A DNA stretch of 64,000 nt from Aldrovandia affinis. Taxonomy: Eukaryota; Chordata; Actinopteri; Notacanthiformes; Halosauridae. The position numbers were made by a program, and so were the translations under genes. How positions within the stretch are numbered: the stretch's first letter is position 1; every line of letters starts with the position of its first letter. Positions 21,204 through 35,500 of this stretch are shown piece by piece. The stretch lies in the NCBI GenBank assembly GCA_029706075.1, contig JAINUG010000020.1, forward strand, positions 6,105,860 through 6,169,859, read 5' to 3'. A model generated the notes under the pieces. That model saw nothing but the letters and a program-made list of their open reading frames with translations. It had not been told where the DNA came from and searched no databases.

Positions 21204-24200
21204 GTGAACCTTGTGACAATTGAGACGATGAGAAGATATGGTACTTTTACAGTATGTGTACCGGGTTTCAGGATAACCGTTAACTGGTAGTGATGTTGAA
21301 AGTTTGAATGTTCACAGTTGAACAATAAAACAACTGTTAGTATTATAGCTATGGAAGCATATTCCTTCTTGGTTGAATAGAAGTAACTATGTACGAATCA
21401 AGGTTTTAATGTCAATGACGAATCAAAGTTTTCAAATACATCCCTATCACATGTTGGGCATTATGCAACCTGTAGGTAATTTAATACGGATAATAACAAC
21501 AGGAGTAATAAAATGTCAAGTCAAAATTATTTTTAAAAATGAGGTTTATTCTCTTAAAATATCTGGAGATATCCTGTCAAGCCTTATGGATGAATATATT
21601 TTCTGGATATCACTGTGTATTGACTGCATCATCATGATGAAGAATGCAAGAATATTTGCTGCGGTCTCTTGTTCAGAACTATCCATAAAGTTCAATTAAA
21701 GTATTAACCAGCAACTGTAAAGTTAAACTTCACCAGTGCTCTCACTGAATCGCATCCACACCCAGTGATGCTTGTGTGAAATAACCCCAATTGCAAACTG
21801 TCATCACAAATTCCCTCCAATAATCCTCCTTCAGACAGACATCAGTCTCCTGGAGGTTTACATTTTTGAGTGTCTGGGAGCACAGGTCTGGACCAGTAGC
21901 TAAAGAGCAACTGCTTCCTTGGTGCAGCCAAAACCGGTCATTTACTGTCATGGTATGTCAAAACCATACATTCTTTGAAGACTCGTCAGTGTGATATCGA
22001 CACTGTGTATAAAAACAAAACAAAAAAAACAATAGATGGTAATGGTCAGTCACCACTGCGATTTAGGCCTGGGGTATCTGGTGCACAAGTCTGGAGGTCC
22101 CGCCCTGATCCTCGCGAGTTATGGGGTGAGGTCCGAAGCACAACAGAGGTCAGGAATGAGGTGTAGCCCTGGAGACAGTACACAATGGGGACTTTCCTGG
22201 CTCTGCAATGGGTCATGATCGGCGTCGCCGTCCCTGACCTTTCACCAGCACAACAGACAAAGAGCAGACAACGAGCAGGAAACAATAGGGGAACTCGTCT
22301 GCCAGTTACCATCAGACGGACCTAAAGTAAAAAAATTAAAGAAATTTAAAAAAAAACTACCACTGTGCTTGGCTTATGGGCTAGAGCCTTCAGGAGGGGA
22401 GAACCCACATAAAAGGCTTGATTCAACACTGTTTTAATAAATACAAGGACCAGCTGCTGTAATCTGTTATGTGTCTGAGGTTCGGTTCTGCAAGGCTATC
22501 ATCAACCCATTACCGAGGATGTCAGCACACCCAAAGCGCACCCAAGGATGCACTCAGCAATTTACTTACAATTATCATGTGACATCTTGTTCCATGATTG
22601 TCATTGTTTTGTGAAAAAAGGCAGTAAGCAATGAACCCCAGCAGTAGGATGAAACAAGCACACACCATCAAAATGTCCCTCACGTCCAACCGAATTCTAT
22701 CCCCCAGTTAAATTTCCTCGCAGAACAGCACTAGATACCGCTTATGACAAAGCAATGTCACAGCAATGTTGATCTCTCTTGATTTTGGATGTAAAGCTTA
22801 TTTACAGTGCAAAAAAGGGGCAAACCAGTGATATGCATTCACATCCTTGTCTCCAGTCCAATCTGTGGCATTATAGGAAGCGAAACTGTAGTTACTCCCC
22901 CCGGCCCCCAAAATAGGCTTCCTATGGGGAAGGAGGAAAAAAGGAGTCAGCCTTTTCGATGTATGAAACAGTTTGAGCCCCAGGGTGTTCATGAAGACAA
23001 TGGCCAAAAGGTCACTACTTGGCCACACTGTTCAACTAACATCCGCTAACTTAATTTCCAGCACAGCACACCTGCGGAAAGTGTTTGCTCAATAACAACA
23101 ACAAAAAATCTATGATTTAAGGGGCTGCAAGGGGAAAGAACAAAGGGAGTTTTCTCAGAAGACAACTAGGGAAAAAAAGTTATACCCAGTTCCAACTCTT
23201 AATTCCACAGCATGTCATATAAACACAGATGTGATTCAGAGTTCTTATTGTTGCAACCAGTGAAGGACAAGTTTGGGGGTTTGCACTAAAGGGAAAAAGT
23301 CCTGAGGAGTTTAGTTGACATCATAAAGCGTTAAAGATACAAGACAAATGTCTGGAGTCAGTGAACCAAGGCGGCAAAAGCCACTGAACCAACACTGCCA
23401 TGTGACGCTCAAAGGAACATGGGAAATTGGTGACCCTGATTAATTCATTTTAGACCACTGAAATATTTGAGCCGCCCTGCCTCCAAAAAAGGTTCAACAT
23501 GTGGTCTCGGTGCAGTCTAGCAATCTGCATAGATTCATGAATGAATGAGGCGACTGTTGTATTGCGTGACATCACCCACCCAGCTTTATGTCAGACTAAA
23601 ACAGGCAGACGTAAAAACAGATCGTTAATTTCCTGATACATACATACAACCTTTTAATTATTTTGTAAAAACAATGGTGATACCATTCTGCATATACCAA
23701 AATGTGAGTAGAAGTAGATTTTACAGGCGTTTTTCAGAACAGTTGGGTTGTCAGCGGACAGTTATGAGAAGAATCCAAAGTTGGGACTCCAAATGCCCGT
23801 TTTGAACCCTACAGTCAACTGGAGGGAGAGCAAGACCTGCATGGAAGAATGGTTGGTAATGGTAGCTTCACTGAACTTTGGATCTACACCTGACACCCAT
23901 CCCCTCCTTCACCTTGGAAAAAAGCCAACACCTCTGCAAGGTTCAGGTTCCAAGTAGATACAATTAACAAAAATCATTTTACAAAATGAATCTATTGCAT
24001 GAGAGACCGCAAAGAAACTGGCATTGGGAATTTGCACCTTCTGTGTAAACTGTGAGACCAGAAGCTTTGCCGCCATGCACCAGTAAGTACAGAACAGATG
24101 CCTTGCATAAGAGAACATTCCTGTTCATTGCAGGCCATTGTGTGCTATATTGAGGAAGCATATTTGTGCGTAAATGTCAAGATGACCAGGCAAGTTGCCA

Positions 24201-24400
24201 ACATCTGAAAAAGCTCAATTGAGGTTTTCCATGGGCTGAAGGCCAGGAGAATGGACACAGTGTATGCTGGGTACGTCATGCCATGGCACGACTATGGTAT
24301 CGTGCTCTGTAGTGTTCTTGACTGACCGTTCTTGATCAAGTTGCCCACTCATGTCCTAGATTGAAATTTGCAGTCAATTAACTTTGAATTGCACGCATGT
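21204..24400. other. Intergenic, no gene recognised
   Basis: Short open frames here overlap on both strands and match nothing I know. No SINE, LINE or TIR element stands out. The sequence at 22,040-22,320 is moderately GC-rich but has no convincing exon. Confidence 0.45.
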
Positions 24401-24790
24401 TTAGCCTTGTACCTTGAACCTGACATCATGATTCAGGCGTATGGGCTTCCAACCACAGTTGCCCTTTGTTGAAGATGTCTTTCCCTCAGAGTTCCATGCT
24501 GACATCACCTTAGACACTGTTCCTCGTGAAACATCAGCAAGTTGAGCTGTCTTCATCACTGAAGCTCCTGCCAAACGTGCCCCAACAATCACTCCTCTTT
24601 CAAAGTCACTGAGGTATCATCTTCTAGCCATGGTAGCCATAATTATAGGCCTCCAGGTCTGCACAGAATTTTTGTACATTACCCTGAGCATGCTGGGATG
24701 TTAATTGCTTAATTAACACAGGGACAACACCTGTGTGGAAGCAAATGCGTTCAATATACTTTTGTCCCTCATATACCCAAGTGTTTCCAT
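24401..24790 (-). mobile_element. Tc1/mariner-like fragment
   Basis: The minus-strand frame 24,401-24,592 encodes a helix-turn-helix typical of Tc1 transposases (ASVMKTAQLADVSRGTVSKV MSAWNSEGKTSS). The sequence near 24,755-24,775 (aatatacttttgtccctcat) resembles the outer end of such elements. The catalytic region and the other end were not found. Confidence 0.7.
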
Positions 24791-25767
24791 CTCTTTGGCC
24801 ACTACCTGTGCGTTTTGATAAAATAAAAAATGCAGCGCATTAAAAGTCCATTGATCAGATAGGTAGGCCAAACTGTGTGGAAGGTGGAATTGCCTAATAA
24901 TGCGATTCTGTTTCACGCTGGTGATGTGTGATTGATGTCGGAACAATGAAAGAAGTTTAAGGATGAAAGGAACAGAGGACCATTTTAAGTACAATATAAC
25001 ACACTAAATAATCTGTGATAGTAGTTGCCAGTTGCTGATACCTTTATTGACCAGGACAACACACTAAGTGTATATAGGGAACTTCTTCAGATGTGTGGCT
25101 ACCGGTGGAGGGAAAGGCAAAAGAGAAACGACATCCCTTCCAGGAGGAATCACCATGAGGGTTTGAAGTGAATGCTTCTCACAATCTTCCTGCTCCAATA
25201 CTGTAGCAGCACTGCTAAACCATCAAAGCAACTTCATGAACCATTTTTAGAAGCCAGGTTGAAGCAAGTTATGCTTTGTTCAAGCAGGTTATCTGTGAGG
25301 AGTGTGTAGGATATACCCACAATGCAACACTCACAGGCAAAGAAAATGGGCAGTCTTTTTAGATATAACTGGTAACAGGTTGGTTTAATAAAAGGTCTAC
25401 TGACATGGCCTCGTCAACTTTTACAAAAACACATTATAGAGATATAACCACAGTATGGTTGCTCATGGTTATATTATTCAAATCGGCACCATTTTTAATA
25501 AAAAACAACCTCTTTTTTTTTTTTAACATCACTTCCCTGATAACTTGCTGACATCAGTGTGGGGGCGCACAGACAGAATGAAGGTAAATGACAGCTAACT
25601 TAAGAGGGCATAATACTGTCACTTTCAATTGTTCTGAAATGGTGCTTGTATGGAATGTGCCTGGGTGCATCAATTCAAAACAGAATATTAGTGTTCATTG
25701 CTTCCGGATAACATCTTATGTACAAGCAAAAAGATGAGGAATACAAAATTAGGTCCATAATTTCTGC
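24791..25767. other. Intergenic, no gene seen
   Basis: Nothing with coding character. A T10 run lies near 25,512. Confidence 0.4.
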
Positions 25768-25921
25768 ATAGCCCTGCGATGGATTGGCAACCTGTCCAGG
25801 GTGTATTCCTTCCTCTCACCCAATGCATGAAGGGATAGGCTCCAGCCCCGACCCTGACCAGGAATAAGCAGGTTAGATAATGAATGAATGAATGAATGAA
25901 TGAATGAATGAATGAATGAAT
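25768..25921 (+). mobile_element. V-SINE, 5'-truncated, with (GAAT)n tail
   Basis: Only the 3' third of the element is present (ctgcgatggattggcaacct, cctgtccagggtgtattcct, gataggctccagcc, ccctgaccaggaataagc), followed by a (TGAA)n tail at about 25,880-25,920. The full version occurs at 51,929-52,287. Confidence 0.85.
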
Positions 25922-26112
25922 TTCTGCATATAATACCACTGAAAATAATTTACACATGTATGTGCATGGAAGACAGTAATGGTGACCTCAACACTCCTGG
26001 GATTTAACTAGGAAAATGGAGTGACAATATATTGTTAAATATAATACTGGTGAAATTGACCCACATAGTATACTGTATGTTCAATATTATGTGCAACATG
26101 TCAGTAATTTAG

Positions 26113-26190
26113 AGCAATGGTTAGGGAACTGGGCTTGCCATCAAAAAGCTATAGATCCCAGGTCAGTCAGGCACTGCAGTTGAACCTCCG
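26113..26190 (+). repeat. tRNA-derived SINE head fragment
   Basis: agagcaatggttagggaact then gggcttgccatcaaaaagct resembles the tRNA-like head of the SINE at 50,179. The remainder is not recognisable. Confidence 0.45.
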
Positions 26191-27819
26191 AAACTTAATC
26201 CAAATTGCTTCAGAAAATAACATGGAAACCTTCACGCAAATTGACATCCATCTTGGTCAACTATGGCCATTCCTCGATTTCCAACATAGCCAGAGGTCAG
26301 CCACAACTCTGCACAAACATTCTGCGCATCCCACACGTTATGTCCTCCAAACCTTAGTTTAATCTACCTATTGCGCTGCAATTTGCTCACAGCAAACCCA
26401 GCCTGGTCAAATTCACGTTTCCCTGTTATTTGTAGCTTCCAGTTCTGTACCGTTTTAAACTGATTTGAAATGACAATGAAGCTGCTCTCTCATCAGCTAA
26501 AATGGTGGAAGCTGATGTCAGTGAAGTTAAATGTATTGGTGTGAATATCAGAATATATTTATTTATCAAATCATTTCGTTGTAAAATCTGTGCGAATAAA
26601 GTATGCATTGTTACTCTGTATGGCTTAAACTGGCCTAAACTGTATAACCCGATGGTTTTAGAAATAGTTTAAACCTACGTCTAATCTATGGACTTAGTTT
26701 TACGCCAAAACCATCAGTATTTTTTCACTTCTGAATCACAATGATTTACAAGTACAAAATCAATGAGGATAGTTTTGACATTAAACTAACTACATCCATG
26801 TCAGTATCACTAAGTATCACAAGGTTGGGAAGAATCGGTCCAAATGAACTGTAAACAAATAATACCTTTTTTAAAATTATAAACAGTCAAACATACTTTG
26901 AGAACTGGTTACAAGTTTTTCCCCACCCGACAGTATTTGTTAGAAACCCCATTAATCAGTTGTACAAAATAAATTAGCAAAAAAATCTGGTGGATTGGAA
27001 GTCTTTAAGGATCTTGTTTGTCCATTAAGGTTATACATATACATTATGGAAGATCAGTAGCACGATCACCTGTCCATAATCTAACATAGCCGGTTCTTTA
27101 TTTAATATCTTATGCGTAACGCAATGGAATCCTTTGAAATTTGTACACACAACCTACAAATAGTTTATCTTTCTACTGAAATAAAGATAATTATATTTAC
27201 CTCAAGATAACATCTAGAAAAAATAACTTTTTCCCATAAAAAGCGACTAATTATACATGTAACGCGTTATATACACAAGCGTTACTGCGCGCATTTAGGA
27301 GTTTTGTGCCATGGATATTTTAACATGAGACCACGAAACTGCAGGACTACTTCAACTAAATAAAGATCATTATACTGGCTGAATTTCAGAATCATTGCTT
27401 TATTCTACGTGGTAGAAATAATACAAACAGGTTCTGTGTACTTGATGTAACGCTCGCTATATCGTTAGCCACCACTCATGCCGTTTCCCCTCGATGTAAA
27501 CGCTGTTTTTTAACATTTGAAATCAAGACACAGCCCAAGCTAATGGGCTTGTTATGGTTTACCGTCAATGTTAATTTAACATCATAAAATGTACTATTCC
27601 CGAAGTAAAAGTGTTTTAAAGAAAACTGAAACACTTTTTATTCCCTCTCAAGACTACCAAATTATGTACGGACTCACCATTTCAAACGAATGTCTTGTTG
27701 TCAGAAAGTACATTTTGCCCTGCCGAAATCACAGCAGCCTGTTGGGCTTGTACTGGGCTACTGTTGTGTGAATTTGTAGCCATTTTTAAGCAGGAAAACG
27801 AACGATATTTAACTTTTTT
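26191..27819. other. Intergenic, no gene seen
   Basis: AT-rich. An inverted motif pair, gatggttttagaaa near 26,652 and aaaaccatcag near 26,708, may mark a small MITE, but no clean ends were found. Confidence 0.4.
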
Positions 27820-28195
27820 GTTTCTAATTTTTCCGGGGTTTTTTCTCCCAATTTATTAGCAAATTCAACCCTCTATTTATTTTGATTCACCCTCCCCTCA
27901 TGAGTCCGCCGCCCGTCCTCTGGGTCAAGCTAATATCCTAATGCCGGCAATGATCCGCCTCTTCCAAGACGGAACTTCGCCCACCTGCTCTTTAGAAATG
28001 CCCTACTGCTCCTCTGCGAACTCGTGTCGACTTTCCCTCCCCCAACCCCCTGGGGCGGACAGCCAAAAGCCGCCCCCGATCAGGGCTCCTGGGCAGTCGG
28101 ACTGACACAGTCGGGTTTCGAACAGCGACTAGGCAGCTTGCACTCCCGGCAGAGTGCGTTAGACTGCTACGCTACCCGGGGCCCCTACAATATTG
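27820..28195 (-). mobile_element. GC-rich tRNA-derived SINE, copy 1
   Basis: A unit of about 370 bp shared with 29,580-29,925. On the minus strand it starts ggggccccgggtagcgtagc with an A-box-like segment, followed by a B box within cgctgttcgaaacccgactg, as expected of a tRNA-derived RNA polymerase III promoter. The body contains gggggcggcttttggctgtc and gaggcggatcattgccggca. It ends in an A-rich tail (aaaaaaccccggaaaaatta). Confidence 0.75.
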
Positions 28196-29284
28196 AACTT
28201 TTAACAACACTGAAACAATTTCTGCCATTACTGCCGTGCTTACAAAGCGTAACGAAGGATAAACAAGCATGCGAGGCTTCAAGAACCGCTCAAGACTGAC
28301 CATAATATAATTGTATTGATATGGTGATCTAACATCAAAGTACATTAAAAGAGACAAAGAATAAGGAATTGCTGTAAAGTTTGTTTTAACCCCCTTTGTA
28401 ACACCAAATGGAGGGGTGATTGTGCTACTGATAAGTAGCTACACGTAAGTATTGTGGGTGTGAGGTATGTTTTGCTTATTTCAACTCTCATCTCAATGGT
28501 ATAGGTCAGTATGGTACTGTACTTCAATGTGGGGACAAAAGAGGGCATTTCACAAGTGCTCTGGAAACAAGGTGTCCGCACATTGACAATGGATTTGTTT
28601 CAAAGTTTTAGAGGCAAATTGAATGAATCAAGTGAGTCACTCAATCAAGGGGGGGGTGACAGTGGATCTGTGTGCTGTAAATAAGCCAAGTGGACCTATC
28701 ACTACTTGGTTGGGAAAAGTCTGAAAGGGTGCCACTGTGGTCATGTGACCTGACAGGAAGTGATGGCTCAGTGTCAGTCATTAATCTGGAGCAGATGTGC
28801 AGATCTGTGCCTCCTCCTACTTCACAAACACCCTGAGCAGGTAAAGGCTGCCCCCCCGTTCAACATCAGGAACCCGTACATAACTTTACCTCTGGTCCTT
28901 TAAAGATCTGTAACAATTCCAGACACGCTATCAAATGTACTGTGTCCCCAAAACTCAGTGACGCCTGATCAAAACACTCCTCTACAAAATAAACCTCTAC
29001 ACTAAGGACAAGGAGGGGAGCACCATCACGTTTTGAGGATCTACTTTAAAAAATCAGTTACAAAAATAGTGATGATTATCCAGAAAAAAAAAAAGAAAAT
29101 GGGGGACCCTCGGTTTGCAGTGTGTGGTATCAGAACACACACTTCAGGGCAACTGTCCCTGAAGTCTTTTCTGCATTATCAGTCTGACTCCGTAACAGCT
29201 CCCCAGTCATTATTCCGTGCCTCTTTTCTGTTAAAACTAACATATATATATAAAACTTGTTTAAATTAAAGTCTCTCTCTGAGC
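28196..29284. other. Downstream of ppard stop; possible 3' UTR
   Basis: No coding signal. The 3' end of the ppard transcript probably lies here, but I saw no clear polyadenylation site on the minus strand. Confidence 0.35.
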
Positions 29285-29532
29285 CTAGTACATGTCTTTA
29301 TAGATCTCCTGGAGGAGTGGGTGCAGCGATGTCTCCGACTCGGTTTTCTTGATCTTCTGAACCAGCTGGGCGTTCTCTGTGACCAGCTGCCGCAAGTCAG
29401 CCATCTTTTGCAGCAGTTTGGGGAAGAGGTAGGGTGACTCTGGGTGGCTGGCCAGCAGGTGTTGGTTGAGGGCCTGCAGGATGTTGTCCTGCATCTCCTC
29501 CACCTGCTTCACGTTGATCAGGCCCGGACGGT
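29285..29532 (-). CDS. ppard: ppard terminal coding exon with AF-2 helix
   Basis: Encodes residues 457-538 ([20 protein letters not shown] through [13 protein letters not shown]) and the TAG stop at 29,285-29,287. The C-terminal tyrosine of the AF-2 helix, which contacts ligand carboxylates in PPARs, is present. Confidence 0.97.
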
Positions 29533-32500
29533 CTGGCAGGGGGTAAGGAGGAGTGGACAGATTAGGAGCAGTGAGAGTATTTTTGATTTTGTTAAAAATT
29601 TGTTTCTGATTTTTTCCCGCCTTTTCCTCCCAATTTAGTAGCCGATTATACCTTCTATTTATTTCGATTTGCCCTCTCCCCATGAACTCGCCGCCCGTCA
29701 CAACAGGGCAAGCCAATTCCCAGAGGCCGGCGATGATCCGCCTCCTCTGAGACGGAACTCGCCCCCCAATTTTCTAGAGACACCCTTCGCCCTCAGTGAG
29801 CTTGTGCCGGCTCACCCTCCCTCTTCCTCCTGGAGCGGACAGCCAATTGCCGCCCCCAATCGGGGCTCCCATCCAGGGCCGGACTGGCGCAGAATGCTTT
29901 GATCGTTACGCTGAGGCCCCAAATCTTGTCTTTTTGTATGAATTCCACCCCTGATCCTTATTGTTGAAGTGAAAATGAATGATTATGTACCATCATATAC
30001 TGCCTGGCCAAAAAAAAAGTCACCACCTGGATTTAACTAAGCAAATAGGTAAGAGCCTTCTATTGGATAATTACTGCAGTGATTAATATGTTTTAGCTGG
30101 CAACAAGTTATTTAACCCTAACTGATGCAGTGAGTAGCTTCTCATTTCTTAAACAACCATGTCGGTCTGATGAGTCCAGATTTACCCTGTTCCAAAGTGA
30201 TGGGCGCATCAGGGTAAGAAGAGAGGCGGATGAAGTGATGCACCCATCATGCCAAGTGCCTACCGTACAAGCCTGTGGGGGCAGTGTTATGATCTGGGGT
30301 TGCTGCAGTTGGTCAGGTCTAGGTTCAGCAACGTTATGTGCCCAAAGAATGAGGTCAGCTGACTACCTGAATATACTGAATGACCAGGTTTTCCATCAAT
30401 TGATTTTTTCTTCCCTGATGGCACAGGCATATTCCAAGATGACAATGCCACGATTCATCGGGCTCAAATTGTGAAAGAGTGGTTCAGGGAGCATGAGACA
30501 TCATTTTCACACATGGATTGGCCATCACAGAGTCCAGACCTTAACCCCATTGAGAATCTTTGGGATGTGCTGGAAGACTTTGCGCAGCGGTCCGACTCTC
30601 CCATCATCAATACAAGATCTTGGCGAAAAATGTATGCAACTCTGGACGGAAATAAATGTTGTGACATTGCAGAAGCTTATCGAAACAATGCCACGGCGAA
30701 TGCGTGCTGTAATCAAAGCTAAAGGCGGTCCAACGAAATATTAGTGTGTGTGACTTTTTTTTGGGACGGGCAGTGTATGTTCTGCTTTATTATGCATTCC
30801 ATTTTTATGAGGCCAGAATTTAAAAAATTACAGCAGTGTCTTATTTCACCTTTCTACTCTGTCCAGTCTAAAGAATATTATTTTCATGCATACCAGCCCA
30901 GATTTATTTTACTGTAAATCAAATCGCATGTTGTTCTTGGTGTAAATCAGTCACTGATTGAAAGGTACCTCAAAAGCCCTTTGGACTTTCGACCCTTGAT
31001 GTATGGAGTCCAATTGGGTACATTGTGTTCAAGAGAGCTGCGTAAGGTATTTGCTTCCCTTGAGCCCCTCCTCATCCTGTTTTTAAGCACCAGCTGGGTA
31101 CATTTTGTTCAAACACCATGGTAATGCGGAATCCGCCACTCACCCCCACAAAGGATGATGGCGGCTACGAAGAGGGCGAGGTCGCTGTCGTCCAGCTCCA
31201 GGGAGTTGAACTTGACGGCGAACTCAAACTTTGGCTCCATGATCTCGCTGAAGGGCTTGCGCAGGCTGCGCAGGAACTCGCGCGTGACGAAACCCTTCCC
31301 GTTCGCCACCAGCAGCCCGTCCTTGTTCATCAGAGAGGGGAGCATGGAGAAGATGGCCTCGTGCACACCGTACTTCAGCAGCGTCACCTGGGGGGGGGGG
31401 GGAATCAGAGAATCTTTCAAAATAACTTCAATAGAGTTCCAGACACTTGTAGAATCTATGCCTAGGTGCATTGAATCTGTTCTGGTTAATAATGCCATGT
31501 TAAGACACTTTATGTTGGTGTTTCCTTTATTTTGGCAGGTACCTATATATCATAAATATTATCACATTTTTACTATCTAACCGTTGCAATAAAAACTTTA
31601 TTTAAAATATCTATTTGACCAAGAGCGAACATATTACACATTGAGGAGGAAACTCTCAAAATAAGTTTGAGTGACAAATGTTAATTGTTATAGCAGTATG
31701 GCTTTGACCGAGAACACATTTGTGATATCTCGCCAAAGCCTGAATGAGACTTTAAATTACCAGTAGGATATCATTGCATTGCTTCCAATAGGATAAATTC
31801 ACCTTTTTAATTGTGCTCAGTTTTTATCAAGAGGCAGTATACAAGCTATGTCCCATAATGTTTTTCATGTAGCCAATAGCCTACATAGATCCACTACAGA
31901 AAAGTAGGTCATGTAGCCATAGCTGCATTTATAGGAGTATGCTATAGACCTCCAGTTTCAGACAGTAACATAAATACTATGCTCTATGGTAACATAACAC
32001 AAACCTGTGCTGAAGGAGAGATGTTAATAATGGGCGACTTCAATTACCCCTCTATCAATTGGGAAGTATATGGTCAGGGTAAATGTGAAGAGGAGTTTTT
32101 AGATGTGGTCAAGTCTGTTACTCAGCCTACGAGAGGGAAATCAATACTGGATCTGGTTTTGTGTAATAATTCTGACAGAATTTGCAACAGAGAGTTAGAA
32201 GAACCACTGGGGACAACTGATCACAGTGCAGTTACTTTTGATAGTTTTTGGCAAGTTAAGACAGCCTCCTCTAACTCTAGAATTTTTAACTTCAGACAAG
32301 CTGACTTTAATAAAATGAGAAAGAATTTAAGTAATATAGATTGGGTAAAACTTCTAGATTGCAAAACTGTGAATGAAAAATTGACTACATTTAAAAGGGT
32401 TATTGTCGATGTACATTGTAAATTCATTCCAAAAGTAAGAAAAATAGGATGAAAAAACAGTCTCCACAGTGGATGACTAAATCTTTACGGGAGATTTTGA

Positions 32501-35500
32501 GGCAAAAGAAGCAACTGTACAGAGTATATAAAAAGGAAAACTCAGAGAGAAACAATGTAGATTATTGTAATATACGGGCTAAGGCTAAATATCCTTCAAC
32601 TCCAGGCTGGGGATTGAATTTTGTGCTGAAGCACAAAAACAAGTGCTTCAGCTGGACAGCCACCCTAGAACTTCCCCAAAAAAACAGTCCACACTGTTGC
32701 CCTGACCACCAGGCCCAATGTTGCCCGAATTGCTAGTCCACAATTTTACCATACCTGGTCATTGAGGAAGAGGTCCACAAAGCTTGGGATGTTCTTAGCA
32801 AACTCAGTCAGCTCCCGGACAGTCTCCACAGTGGTGCACTGGCAGCGGTAGAAGACGTGTACACCGATCTCCTTATTGGTGGGCGCCCCATTGATCAACT
32901 GGTTCCAGACCAGGCCATTCTCGGCCTGCCAGAGCGAATCCATGTCATGGATCACGAAAGGCTGCGGGAGACAGAGCAGGGCCACACTCACAGATAGACA
33001 AGGGTACACCGGCTACACATCTTCAACCAAAACCATAGGGAGTTATGCCATTTGGGCTCAAAGGTAGGCACCCTGTGTTTGGAGTGTGTGAGGAGTCCCA
33101 ATTACTCCTCTTGATTACTAGCTGAGTCACACTTTGCAAACAATTATACTCTGTTCATTTCACACATGTCCTGTTAGCTGAATAATTATGCTATCCATGA
33201 ATAGGCATTACAGCCAGTATATTTTCAGTATAGCATTTTAAGAGTTGTGACGAAACATCATTTTACTTGTCCCTGTAAAGTACTCCATCCCGTTCAAATA
33301 AAAGGTTGTGTTGATAAAAATAAAAAAACACAGGAACACCACACAAGACTGAGTAACCACCAACACATTCAGTTACGAAGATTTCCATAACTGATCAATA
33401 ATTCTGGAGTTTCAACAGGTGAAACAATGTTACCGTAATGTGGAAACGGTTAATTTAGCTGTACCGAGCATTAGCATCCTATGGAACACTGAATTATTGT
33501 GCTTGGTATAATTCATTATATTGGGCTACACCTTTCCAGCCCTCAACAGCTTCAAAGGTTTCTGCTTCTAAATGTAAAATGGACTAATAGGTAATACCTA
33601 CGGTAATATGCAATTTTGAGTACCTATCCAAATTTTACAGGTGGAAGATGCAATGGTTCACTAGAACCCTCAGTGAGATTTTACACATTTTCCTTGACAA
33701 TTGGGTAACATTGGGTAATAGCTATAGGTGATCAACCTGCACAAATTCATCACCCATTCCGATTCCCAAAAACTAAATGAAAGTATAGCTAGATCTTTTG
33801 TTTATGATATTTTAAACCATGAGAACACCTGTGTTCATATGAAGTCACAATAACTATTTCTTCAGCTCTCTTTTCCATCTCCACTCATGTCACATGTTTT
33901 CAACTAGTGTATGAACTTAAGAATCACGCTGATGATCTTGCTGTAAGCAGTTCGATGTTTTTAGCACTAGTGCCAGGCCGGTAAGAAAAGTTAAAAGGCC
34001 AGATTTGAACCCTATGACCTAGTTTGGGGACCCCTAATTTAAGTGATCAACACCTGAAGTTGCAAGAAAAGGGACGACCATTCTGGCATTTGCTCTGGTA
34101 TGGTGAGTTTGGGGCATATGTACCGGGTTGGAGCTGGTCTTCCCGGTCAAGATGCTGCGGGCCTTTTTCTTGGTCATGTTGAGGTTCTTCTGGTAGGCGT
34201 TATTCACTCGTTTGGCCAAGGACTTGAAGTCAGAGCCACCGGGGCTTTGGACGCCCGTCTCTCTGGCAAGCAGCCCAGCCACCAGCTTCCTTTTCTCCGC
34301 CTCTGGCATCCGGCCATATCGGATTGCTGAGGGGGTGAAACGATTGTCAATGGTTATTGAGCTAGAAAATAAATGTATATTTACACTACAGGACCCTCAG
34401 GGCCCACTTACAATATAGGTTAAGACTCGATTGGATGTTTAAAATGTGGTTAGTATTTCACAAATTTCTGTAACCTACACGTCCACAGTTACATGCAGAA
34501 AAGCATTTATTATACCAGCTATGCTGGCACTGTATTTCCTACCAGACATTTAATGGTTCAACTGCAAATAGAGCACCTCCACAGAGTAGATGTTAGTGTC
34601 ACTGGTTCAATTAAGCCAGAACATTCCATGCCCAACTCATGCAGAGAATACCAACACCAAGGGCCCGTCCAATTATTCTCTAAACTATTTAGCTGAAGTC
34701 TTCATTTGGATAGAGTCACGACCCTTGGTGTAACAGCAAATCTAAAACCTGCATGATGCAAACCCTACAGGGCTGGAAGTGGCCATTTTGGCTCTGGAGG
34801 CTTCCCACCCCTCTGCCTCTCACCGTCGTGAGACATGCCCAGTGCCAGGCACTTCTGGAAGCGGCAGTACTGGCACTTGTTGCGGCTCTTCTTCTGAATG
34901 GTGCAGCTGCGCTCGCAGCGCTCGTACTCCAGCTTCATCTTGATGGTTCTTCGGAAAAAGCCCTAGGAGGGTCAGCCAGGGAAGGACACCACATGGCAAC
35001 AACACCACCAAAGACCATCCCAATCCATATGCACATAGCTGAACAGCAATTACCTCTATATGCCTTATATGATAAATCCATCCATCTAAATAGAAATTTT
35101 AATTGCCTTCAGTGCAAGAAAAACACTCAACCTGCCTTCACTGCAATAAAATTGAGAACATATTAATTAAGAGAAGGGTGTAAAAGAAATGCAACTAAAT
35201 CTACATTTGAAAGCAACTTGGAAAAAACCTTTCCTAAAGTGTCTCCAGGATGCATGGCTATAGGCAAACTGACTCCTCCGAGACTGTTGGTGGCACTGTG
35301 ACAGTTCTCACCTTGCAGCCCTCACAGGCATGAACGCCGTAGTGCAGGCCTGAGGCCTTATCCCCACAGATTCGACACTCCACATTGATCCCTGCCCCTG
35401 TGCTGTCCTCTCGGCCCAGAAGCAGCTGGTCTGACAGGGAGGGCGAGGACGTCTGAGACAGGTCTGTGGAAGGCCATAGGGACACAATGACTCACTGACA

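Noticed and set aside
25880-25920. Stand-alone (GAAT)n microsatellite
   Set aside because: It is the tail of the truncated V-SINE that precedes it.
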